Shown piece by piece: positions 24,501-36,500 of a stretch of DNA of 64,000 nt. The notes under the pieces are model-generated. The model ran no database searches. It saw nothing but the letters and a program-made list of their open reading frames with translations, and was not told the origin of the DNA. Each line of letters opens with the position of its first letter. The stretch's first letter is position 1. The stretch is from NCBI RefSeq assembly GCF_000003815.2, contig NC_049996.1, positions 5,353,069 through 5,417,068 on the forward strand. Reading direction: 5' to 3'. Source of the DNA: Branchiostoma floridae. Its lineage: Eukaryota; Chordata; Leptocardii; Amphioxiformes; Branchiostomatidae. A program made the translations under genes and the position numbers.

Positions 24501-27500
24501 CGCACATGTTGAAGATGAGCTGCAACAGTTGCTCAACCAGTTTGCCCATGCGTGCAGTGAATTTGCGCTGACCATCAGCATAAAGAAAACAGTAGTCATG
24601 GGCCAGGATGTTCCACAGCCACCCGTCGTCACCATAGGCTCGGAAGTGCTTGAAGTGACAGATCACTTCACGTATCTTGGATCGACGGTTACTAGCAACC
24701 TGTCTTTAGACAAGGAAATTGACAGACGGATAGCTAGGGCGGCAGGCGTGATGACCAAGCTCGGAACGAGAGTGTGGAACAATAGCCACCTGACGCTTAA
24801 CACAAAACTTGAAGTATACCGTTCTTGTGTACTCAGTACGCTTCTGTATGGTAGCGAGACCTGGACTACATATGCCAAACAGGAAAACCGCCTTGAAAGC
24901 TTCCATCTTCGTTGCTTAAGGCGCATTCTTGGGATTTCTTGGAGGGACAGAGTACCCAACACCACTGTTCTGGAACGCTCCTGCTCCCTGAGCATCCATC
25001 TTCTCCTCTGTCAGCGACGTCTACGCTGGCTGGGACACGTATCCCGAATGAAAGATGGACGCATCCCGAAGGACATCCTGTTTGGTGAACTAGCGACAGG
25101 AAAACGGCCAGTAGGACGACCGGCACTGCGCTTTAGAGATGTCTGTAAGCGTGATCTGAAGCTAACTGACATTGACCCAGCTAGCTGGGAACATATTGCA
25201 GCAGACCGCAACAGATGGCGTCACACGGTCAAGGATGGTCTTGCAAAGGGCCAGGAAAGACGTACAGAGCATCTTGAGTCAAGGAGACGCAAACGTAAAG
25301 AGAAACCGCAACAGGGGTACCCCTCTGCCTTCATATGTCCAAACTGTGGCCGCGACTGCCATGCCAGGATCGGTCTACAGAGCCACAGTAGACGCTGTCA
25401 ACCACCGTGACCTGATACAGAGCGCTACCATCATCTGGAAAGATGGAAGGATGCCTACTACTACTACTAACCCTCATCCGACCGTATGGGGTCATTTTTG
25501 ACCCCAGGCGTATATTTTAATCTGCCATAGCAACATTTTTCATCAGAGAAAAAATTCCTTCCATGAATTTGTTTGTATACATGTCTCACAACATCTACCA
25601 ATTTTCACCGAGTTTTGCCCATAATTGTATAAGCTATACTTGAAAGTTTGTGTCTTGTTCAGTGGGGTCAAAAATGACCCCAGCCAATTATGAATCATTA
25701 ATTTCATAAATATCAAGACATTTCAATAAGATAACATGCATTCCTCATCATTGCTATTACAGCAACAAGTTATAGTTACTTAGATGAGTAAACAAGACGA
25801 ATATTTTGAAAGAAATTTAGTATTTTAGTGTAAAACACAGTTTTTCGACATTCTGCATAAATTATGATAATACGCACTAATTACCTATGCTAATGAAAGT
25901 GAAAATGTTTCTAATTAATCAAAAAACAATATATAGACAGAATGTGCAGAAGGAACCTACAAGAAAGATCTTTGCGGGAAAATAGACAAGAGTTATTGTA
26001 TGTATGTGTTTAGATGGCGGAATATGGTGCATAATTAAGTAGTAAATTTGTTACTTTTCACAAATATTGTATTTTTTTCTTGTTAAATACCATTATTATG
26101 CTATCAGTATTATTGCATCATCACAATTATTGTTTAGAAATTGATAAGACAAAGCCTTGTTTAAGTAAGTTGAGTATGGTAGATTTTCAGAGCAAATGTG
26201 GTTTCTCCTCATTTTCTGCATAAATTATGCTAATGAGTAATAACTACTGACGCCAAAACTTGTAAAAATATTTTTCATAGATTAGTGAAACAGTAAATAC
26301 ATAGAGAAGTCAAAATAAGCCAGCAAAAATATGGCTATGAGCAAAACAAAATGGGGTCAAAAATTACCCCATACGGTCAGATTCGTCGTAAAAATGTAAC
26401 GGTCGGATGAGGGTTAACGGCGTTTGGTACCATACTAGGTTTACGGAGAACGCCTCAGGGGCTCCACCTAGCGTTATAGTGTACGTCCGTTTGACAAGAA
26501 TTCCCAGAATTCCGCAGGCATCTGTAGAATTTTTACAGGCATGTGCAGTTGACACCTTCTTATCTGCATCTGCATCTGCATTCTTCCGTTCCCCGAAGGG
26601 GATTCCCAAGTAGCCGGGTGTAATTGATACTCCGACCAGGGCAAAGATTACATCTGGAATCCATCAACCGGCCTTTTCACACACATCCTTTATACCCTGG
26701 GCCGGGTCAGATCGTGTGTCTTACTTTTTGTGGCACAACATTGCGAAGATAAACTTGTTCTGTTTTACGATGTCAAAAATAATCGCCAAAATTGACTACA
26801 TTTGTTAGCTGGTGATTTTTGGCCATCAGGAAGAGAAGTTACTTCTAACATTCAAAACATACAATATTGTGCTTGGATTGTTGAAAACTTGGATGTTCAG
26901 TTTTCTTCAAAAGAACCATGTAAAAGAAGAAACATGAGGCCAGTGCAGCAGGAAAAGTCCAGCTGACATAGGAGAAATTTTCAATAAATCAACACTGTCA
27001 TCGAGCTTCTGTTTACTCCGCAGTGTGAATTAACAGACGGTCTCCCGGGTATCAATGCTGGTTACCTTTCATCAGTGATTGATATCTCGTTTGCATTGAG
27101 CCAAAATTTGGACATAAATGACATTAATAAGCCATTTTCCTGTGATATTCTCATATATTTGATAAAATGTAACAAAAATAATCATAAAACTAGACAGGTA
27201 ACATTTGCAAGCAAATACAGAATGGTACCTTCACATGGTCTAGCCTAGCATTTCTACCAGGAAGGGTAAACTGAAATAGTTGCAGATGTTGACACAGGAT
27301 AAGACAAGAAGGTACAAATATATGTTGATAATTTTTTATCTGTAACGTTATGCATCTTGAATAATGAACACAACGTCTAATATTGTTCCACACAGGGTTT
27401 CTCATCATCATCTCATCTCAGTCCCATAGCTACAAGCCACAGGGCAGTCTGTCTGTCCACAAAGGTTCTCCATTTCTGACGGCCGTCAACAGGGTTTACT

Positions 27501-30500
27501 CGACGACATTTAGCGTGGGGAAGACGGCCGTCTGCGGGAGGGTCAGGGCCTAGGAATTTTTTTCAGCCTCACGTGAAACAAGAAGTACACACAGTCACAA
27601 TTTTATTGTAAAAAGGAAGCCAAAATATTATAGAATTGAATTCTCGTTTCTGTCTTCTTGAATTAGACTAACTTTGAAGAGAGAAAAATTAAAACAAGCC
27701 TACCAAGTTACGGCACACTGTCTAGCGTAGCACAAAATCGGAAGGTACATTCACAAAAACGTCTCACAGAGTTTGCCGCTTGTACTATGCAGCGCGAAGG
27801 GTTCTCCTCAGCATGCTCAGTCACACTTTTACGTTTTCTATAATATACCCAGTGTGAAATCGAAGGCTACATGCAAAATGTAGGCTAAATGCAAGAGCTT
27901 AAGGGGGGCTTCGCCCCCCTGGGGCCCCCAACGGGGCGCTGCCCCTGGACCCCGCCGTCGGCGGCCCCCGGACCCCTGCCCCGACGCTGTGAAAAAATCC
28001 TGGCGAGAACACCGCGGCGCCCCGGCCGCCGCCGCCGCCCCGACTCAATCTGAACAATGTTTGGATGGCTCATGGTAAAACTGGCTTGTGCAGGTTGCAA
28101 AACCTATAGCTTAAACAAAATCAAGGAAAGTATCAAAACAAATACTTAGAACTGACCTAGACCGAGACACATTTTGATACTTTGGGGGCATTAAATTTCA
28201 TTCTGCCTGCGCTCAATTTCATTCTACCTTCCTTGAATTTGATTGCAAAGGGTGCCGATATTCGGCAAAATAAAGTCAATTGAAAGCTCTGTGAATTTCT
28301 TGATCTCTTATTACTTCTTGGCAAAATGAATTCCACAAATCATTCAGAGGACGGCTTCTGGCTCAATTCAGGCCGTCTAAAGCAAGATGTAGTTATTATT
28401 TGACGAGCGGACACTTCCGTGTTGCGTAGCAGCGGTCGCTGACCTCGTTCGAACACCATGTTCCATATCTCCCGGGCGGGTTCCATAGCTACCGGTCGTT
28501 GACCTCGGGTCCTTGGAACGTAGTTCTAACGTTCTATTGGGGCTCAAAAGTTCGATTTTGTGTTAAAATTGCTATTTTTTTCACCCTTTTTTGCCCCATA
28601 AAATCATTTTTTGGTATCTTTAGGGGACCAAATGAACAAGGTGCAGTGTCTTATGTGCAGACCTACCAGCTTGCTGAATTACGAAATATTCCAAGGTCTA
28701 GTTTCGGAGATATTCATGTTTTTTATTTGTACGGAAAAGAGGAAGAAGAACAGGACAGGACAGGACTTGCACAGGACAACTCAATAGTAGTGATTCTTAC
28801 ATGTTCTTGTAGATTGTGTGTGGATTTCATAGGCTTTGGTGATATTATAAATGCTAGAGCGTTAAAAGGTCTTTAGAATAGACCAACTCCCTTGCCCACC
28901 CAGCACGGCGTCACGAGGGTTTTTGCTCTAAAGGCATGTTTAGTTGCATCATCCCTTTTGAGGGGAATAAGTCGAGAATCGGTTGACGGATCTTCATGAT
29001 ATTTGGAATGTAGATAGCTTCAGACTGGCCTTACATAATTAAATGCTTATCACGAAAATCAGGGGCTTATTTGCCTCATTGATGAGGGCAGTTTATAAAT
29101 ACACTGCATTTTCATGTTAGAATGCTTAAAAATATGCCATGCCAGAGAAATATCAAGCTTACTGTTAAGCTAAGGATATATTGGCAAATGAGGACCTAAT
29201 TTGAAAATCAATGAGAAACATTTATGGTCACTCGTCACAAGAGACCGTCCTTCTTACGCTTGTTAACAGCAATACCCTACAAACATCCATCGCGTAATAC
29301 ATTCTTCATACATACGGCCAGGCGAAAGGAAATACAACAGACCTACAACAAGAATCATTAATACTTATAAACAATAAAATCGTCCGCCATGGCAATAGTT
29401 TTTACTGCCACACTTATTCTTGTTGGGCCGGTGCAGAAAAAAACGGCCTTAAAAAAACAATGGACAGGATGATGGGACAGGATGTTGGACCAGTACAAAA
29501 ATGAACAGATTAAACTGTTGGGCATTTACGTGTTTAAGGGCTTACAGGTCCAAGAAAAATAACAAGAGTGAAGTAAAGAGATGATAGCCAAGTTTCTACA
29601 GGCTAACTTTTAAACTAGAAGCAGTAAGTGTTGTTTACAGGAATTTATGATTTTAAAAGGCAAATGGACGTCGGATACTTGACCAAAAATAATCCTTTGT
29701 ATCGAAATGGACCATTGTTTTGAGTATCGCCCTTTTACAACTTTTCACAGATAATTAGGTCCAGGTTCAGGTCCTTACGGGGACCTAATCCTTTGGACCT
29801 GGACCGTACCTGGACCTAATTTTTCTGTACCAGTACCTATTACCTATACCCTATTCTTCCATTTATCTCTTCCGAGCTTTATCTTTCAGAGCTTTGGTGC
29901 AATATACCAAGGTCGTAGTTATGACCAAAAATGACGTTGTCTGAATCTTCTGTAATTTTAAGTAGCTTTCAAGGGTTAAACTATCAACGGAGAAACCCTG
30001 TCCCAGATTTGCGGCCAACGATCAATTAGTCGGTCTATGCTCACATGAAACCATAATTCTACTTCCTTAATCCCTACAGCATTACCGGCGCTGATGTAAG
30101 AACAGGTGTAAATTAAGCATCAGCTGACTTCTAACAATCGCCGACGATCCCAATGGATTGAGTGCAGATCGATTTAACACCAGGCATATCAATGCGCGAA
30201 AATGTCATTGAAATTGGACCAAATTTTGGACTGAACAGCACCGGTCTTTATCAAGCAATGCACAACCCACTGCTGTCGTGACGTCACGCTATGCAGATAA
30301 AACACGTGACCCAGTAGTGGATCGAAGGTTGTAGGAAGTCTATGGCGTCCACCGTCTATGTTCAGGGATGGTTGTTAAGCTCTAATGTAGATGTCTTTTT
30401 GATCCCTCTAGCGGAAAAGTCTTGCTCTATGTCCAAGAGTTTAACTTTGTCCTGTGAGACTGAATGACTCGGTGATTCTATGTGAATACGTTGGGAAACT

Positions 30501-33500
30501 TATTTGGGAAACTGGGAAAGTTGGGAAACTTAGTTGGGAAACTGAGGTTGTTGAACTCGGGCGTCAAAGAATCTACATCAGAGCTTTATAACCGTCCCTG
30601 AACAAAGAAGGTGGGCGTCATAGACTTCCCGCAACCTATAATCCACTACATACTGAGTCACGTGTTCTATCAGAATGACGTGACGTCATGCAGTGGATCT
30701 TGCATTCCTTGACAAAGACTGGTGCTGTTCAGTTAAAAGCTTTTGTGTTGGAAATTACAGTTTAACTAGTTCAACAATGACTTATACCAACACAGATGAA
30801 CTTTTAAGTTCATAAGATCATAAGTATCATTCGATAAATTATAGATTTTATTTAAAAAATGAAGCTTACCACATTGCGGTACGTCGCAGAGTTCCTGTTC
30901 TTTTCTGGGATCCAGGGTGTAACAAAAAACTCCAACCGCGCCGTTAGGATTCCGACAGAAGGCACCCACCAGTCCAGCTTCGGGGAACTTACTTGGCGTT
31001 GTGGAGTGTTGATGTGGAAACTGGCTTCCCCACATTTGACACGGTATCCCTGATTTGGTAACAGAGACTGTCCCCCTGTAAGATGCTCCTCTTCCCATCT
31101 GACAGTCTAAAGGGTGCAGAAATAGAGGACAAAATGATAATCTACGCAAATGATCTACGCAAGCCTGGCCTAGTCTCGTGTTCTCTCGCGAGATAGAGAC
31201 TTGGTCATTCTCCGTGATCAAGATGTGCTGTCAGACATCGAAAATTTGAAAGTACATACTTTACCTTTAGAACAGTCACTGTTGGAAGAATATTTGTAAT
31301 AACTGTATACTGTGACTGAGGAACCTCTTCAACAACAAAGGGATGGATGCATTGTATTAAAAAAAAGAAACACACCAACTCAAGAAGAAAAAGGCACGTC
31401 TGAGATAATCATGAAGCTCTTGGTATAGGTGTAGAATTTATAGAATCTTAGTAATGTGTTTTAAGCTAAAGGCCAGGATAAGATATGGCTAGAAAAATAT
31501 GACTTTTGGTTATATCTAATGTATGCGAACGTTCTTCTTTAGTCTGAGATATGTGAATAACTAGGGTAAACATAGCGTATTGCAAAAAAAAATTGCAACA
31601 GAATCAAAAGCATTCTAATACACTTTAAGCCTTAGACATATTTGACATAAAGAATGATTACAAAAATGATAAATAAGTTCTTAGTATACGATAACACTTC
31701 GATGCAGAATCATAAGTTCCAAAAATATTTTACCTTAATTTCGGAAAAAAAAAACATTTATAGTTTCTTCTGCTTTGAATGATTGTAGTAAAGTGTATTA
31801 ATAAACATATGTGGATAGTACGTACTTGTGCTGCATTTGTCTCCTTGTTGAACGGCGTTAGGAGGGCATTTTTTAACGCACACTCCATTTCTAGAGAGCT
31901 TGCACACACATGTTGGTGGGCTTTCTAAATTTGGTTTTCTTGTTTCAAAAAGAAGAGAGGGATAATAAATGTTATTCTGTGTCATTTTGCACTCAAAATA
32001 GCTAGAAATATTAAGTAAAGCCACTTGGTTTAGTTCAGTGATATGATAAAGATGGTGCAGATGAAGGAAACATAAATAATTATTAAACAGATTATTGCAA
32101 GACTTCCAGTTTTTAACATTTTTGCTACCGCAAAAGCATTGGTTATTTTGAAGTTGCATCTGATCGGAAATTGAAAGCGACTATTGTTTATTGTTTATAA
32201 ACTCCTTTAGTTGTTGACGACTTTTACAGTTTGCAACATCTACTCTTCCAGGAGTAATGATTACACATAACACTTGGACACATAACATATACAACATATA
32301 GCATGTCATTCACAATACCATTAAAAACGCATGTACCTTATCAAAGTTATCAAATACCTCATGAAACACCCTTGTTTCATTAGCTGCTGTCTAAACATCT
32401 TGGATGTGCTCACAGATTGTAACTCATCTGCTAGTTGGTTACATTCAGATGTTGCTCTTTATGTGAAATATTTCTTCAGACTATTAGTCTTTGGTTTCTC
32501 AGTTCTAAAGTTTTTCAGCGTTGCATATCTCTTATGGTAGCTGTGCTGGTTAGATACCAGATGTAGTTTGCAGTACAATGATGATGGTTCCTTGGAGATG
32601 AGTGTTTTGTGAAATGTATACACTATTTGCACCAACAAGGTATATCATAAATCGGTTATCCTGGTACTTACTTCAGGTCGGGGCATTTAGAGACACAGAT
32701 GGTTTTGCCTTCATGGTCGACTTCAATAATGTTACCTATTCAATACAAATGGATTTAATAAACATAAACACTTTATTTATGAGGTTGCAAAATGCATTTT
32801 TACGAACAACATGCAATTAAATCAAAGGAGAGGTTCGTCAAAAATAAATCTACACGAAAGACAATAGTTCTTTGCTAATGTACAGCGCATTTTTTTTCAC
32901 TTCATATTTCTAAAAATCCAACCCAAATCTTTAGACTTTAAATTGAGGACTTGTTACCGGTTCATGCTTCATAGAATTAGCAATTTATAATTTGGATGAT
33001 GACAAAGTCAAAGATATTTATTGTAAACATTTTAGACACCTTAGAAATTGAAATAATTTCGAATTCAAAATGAAATCTAGAATCAAATTCAAAATATGTT
33101 TGTGCAGAATCTCAGTATTGAAGTTGTCCCTTTACAACATTTGGATATGTAAATTTCAGCTTTAAGAAGCAGCATATTCAAAACTGAATTGCTCGTTGTT
33201 ACTTACATATGCATGATTTTCTGTCGGAGCTCATTCTACTGTTAGCCGGACACGAGCATGACTTGTTAGCGGTGTCAACGTTGAGAAATTTCGGACATCC
33301 ACCCTCTGGAACGCATTGGTTTGTGCCATCTCCCATGTCAATTGTGAAGTGCTTGCAACGGCGACACTCTGTATCAAGCTTCGAACCAGGTGTTTTTGGA
33401 TTGCATCCTAAAATTGCGAAAAATTATTTGTGCATTAGTGACAACTTTGTTTGCGGTTGACTAAAGGTGAATGAAGTGACATAGCAGGGGTAAGAGCGTG

Positions 33501-36500
33501 ATAAAAAAACACAAATTCACATTTTGCCTTTTACTGTTCAGGTGGTATCTCACTGCACTTGGGGCTCCGGTGCGGTACTGCGGGGTTCAAAAGATTACTC
33601 AACGAATTTCAGAGACGGATTTAAATTACATTTTTTTACGTTTTGTGTATTTTGTTGTCTTCTAAGTCATACTTTTACATATTATGCAATATCTTAATTC
33701 TAAAAGAAATCGCCAAAAATAACGCAACAGTGCCGTGGTGAACGAACCCCGCAGTGCCGCACCTGTGCCCAAAGTACAGTGAGATACCACCTTTACTCAT
33801 CAACCTGTTACGATAATTGTTATACTCGCATATATATTTGTTGATTTTTTATCTTAAGTTTGCTTGTGTAACATATTATGGCTTCAGACATGTGGTTAAA
33901 GCTAAAAGTTGCAAGTTTTAACTTTGGGTACTAGACAAAGACCAAATGAGGAAAGATCGACATTAGAGCGACCGAAAGTTTGAGTTGGGCTTTTTGCCTT
34001 TAGTGGATCAAAAGTATCAGTCTTCTTCACAGTCTTTCTTTAAGCAGATGACTGAGTGTATTTGTGATACACTAAAATGGTGAGATGAGAAAGATGAGAA
34101 AAGGAGAAGACGGGAAGAAATGAACAGGGTGCAAAGGCTGGTTTAAGAGCTCAAGCTATATTCGGTGAGACAAAATCGCCAAGGACAATGCTTTAACTTG
34201 AGCCTAAAGATCATAATTTAAGTAACCAGCAATACTATACACTATAGGTTAAATCTGTTTGACATTCAATCATCAAATATTGGGAACTTTGATGCCTTTT
34301 ACTATAAATCAAAACAAGTACCATCACACTCTGGGTGGCAATCTTGCACACATTTGCCGTCCTCCAGCTTGGTCCCTCCTATACATTCTTTGGATCCTGC
34401 TTCACTTCCTTCGATGACTCGCGCGTCCATGATCTCTACGTTGGCTTCCCCACTGCCAAACGAGTAGTACCGAATGCCTAATGGTGGATTGTAATCATTG
34501 TAGACCAGGTAGGCCTTGCCTTTTTCCTGCCGGTATAAACATAGAAATTTTGTTTAGACAAATTAATGGATTGAGAACAGGTTTGTTCCACACCATTCCT
34601 TGACCATTGTAGCCCTTGGGCTAAATTTCAAATATACAATATATTCCAAGAGCACAGTGTTCGTTAGTAGGGCAGAAACTACATGTTTAAACAGCAATGA
34701 TGTTAGTTTGATATACTGATATAGTTAGTTTGTAGTTGTTAGTGATAAATGTTATATGCCATACATTGTACCTGACACAATCGTTACAATAAACTTTACT
34801 TTACTTGACAATATCAAAGGGGCCGTTAAAACTATATACAGAGCAGATAATATAAACTATGCCCTTCAGTATGCTACAGGCACCCATACAGTGCAGTCAT
34901 CAGTGGTGGCCTGGCTGAGAAAGTCTACCAAGTACAAGTTACTCTTCAAATCATGTTTGAAATCTAGAGACAACAGATAATGAATTGAAGTAACACCACA
35001 CGTCATAAAGAAGTTAACTTGAAGGACCCTTAGCCCAGAATATGAAGTAACGACAGCACTGGGTTGCTTTTCAGTGAGACTTTGGCTGGCAGTTATGAGT
35101 ACAGTTCTAAAGAGCATAGGTCTGTACTGGTTTCTTACTATAAGTCGAGTATCACAAGTCATGTTTCTATACACACAACTCATGAAAACTATAAACTCTG
35201 AGGAAGATATTTTCAAGCTTTAGATGTAGATGCAAATAGATACTTTGATACAATTTTGACAAGGCTGATTTGAAATTTGAAGAAAGTTGTTTTTCCAAGA
35301 ACTGCAGATACTATTATCTTATTATCACATGATCTTATCTAATTGAAACCTTGCATTATGTAACTTTGTTACTTACTTTGGGATATTCTGTTTGATTTGA
35401 TAATGTTCCTATGAAACCCAGTACAGGATATTTGACTCAGTGACCAGCAATATGCTAATCTGTCTCTGACCATTGTTTCTAGCCGGAAGACAGTCTGGGA
35501 TGTTTATGAGTTTATGTGGTTATAGGGGTCAATCCACCATTCAAACTGCTGGATAAGTCACAGTGTGAGCACTTCCTTATTGCTCTTACCCTTTGCAAGA
35601 AATACGCCGGTTTAAGGCAAAAAAACGCCTCGAGGTGTATATGATGTCATAACGCATGGTCCTTTGCTAGAACCAACGAATGGAATCACCAACTAAGCGA
35701 AGCTTTACAAATGCTTCACTTGTGAAGCTTGCACAGTATTTACACATGTACAAGTACATTGATAATGTGGTTCAAAATGTACAGGAGCAGTATATACAAA
35801 TGCATCAGTTGTTATCATACATTATTTAACAACATCTGCAAATGTATATATCACTCCTATCGACATTTACACTATCAGAGGTTTCTTGGGTTTCTGAACA
35901 ACTTGCCATTAGATAGTCCTGTTTGGGGGTGAACAACGTATCGTAGGCTTGAATATGGAGGGAAAATTTTGGACAGTGTATGTGGTTTTACTAGCTTACA
36001 CGTTGGCATTCATATGTCTCGGAAGACAATGGTAGGCAGACAGGAAGGGTTAGGCGACCCGTCTATCTGGCCTTTACGTGATTGTTTTAGGTCGTCTACA
36101 GGGACAACCTTACATAGATGGCTGCTAAACCTCAAACAGGGCTTGAAATTCATATTTGGGATTAGGTGCACTGGTGCACCAAGCTTATGAAATTGGGTGC
36201 ACCAAAAAATGTTTGGGTGCACCACTTAAATTGAAGAAATAACCTAGTAATAAAACTTAATTACAAGCTATCAAATTCTTAAACAAGTACCATGATAGAC
36301 ATTTTTAGTATCTTTCTATCACTTAGATGTCAAGAATATGATGTATACTAGAATAATATACTATAGAAATTGCTAAACTTTCATTCCAACACGAATTAAT
36401 ATAGGGACTTACCCTAAATTTTCGGTCAACTCCGTCGACCTTGTTCACAGAATGACCCTATCTCCAGCAGTGACGTCAGGAATACGCCACTTTCGCAGGA

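Larger units (their letters stand above)
21162..25467 (+). mobile_element. Nearly full-length LINE (non-LTR retrotransposon)
   Basis: Bounded by a 13-bp target duplication TAACCCTCATCCG (21,149-21,161 and 25,468-25,480), with a short (CTA)n tail. It has a GC-rich 5' region of about 1 kb, an endonuclease, a reverse transcriptase and a C-terminal zinc-knuckle-like motif. The clade is not certain. Few lesions suggest a young copy. Confidence 0.88.
21148..26417. mobile_element. piggyBac-like (TTAA) MITE split by a LINE
   Basis: The outer ends are TTAA-CCCTCATCCG (21,148-21,161) and CGGATGAGGG-TTAA (26,404-26,417), inverted with TTAA duplicated outside, as in piggyBac-type elements. The body resumes after the LINE at about 25,468. 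It contains GACCGTATGGGGTCATTTTT and its inverted match near 26,352-26,378, plus TGGGGTCAAAAATGACCCC near 25,663. No transposase is seen, so it is non-autonomous; its own length is about 0.95 kb. Confidence 0.8.

Noticed and set aside
22872-25211. Several minus-strand open frames of 66-144 codons
   Set aside because: Antisense shadows of the LINE reverse transcriptase frame.
27885-28100. Arg/Gly-rich minus-strand open frame
   Set aside because: It results from the GC-rich hairpin block; no splice sites or domain.
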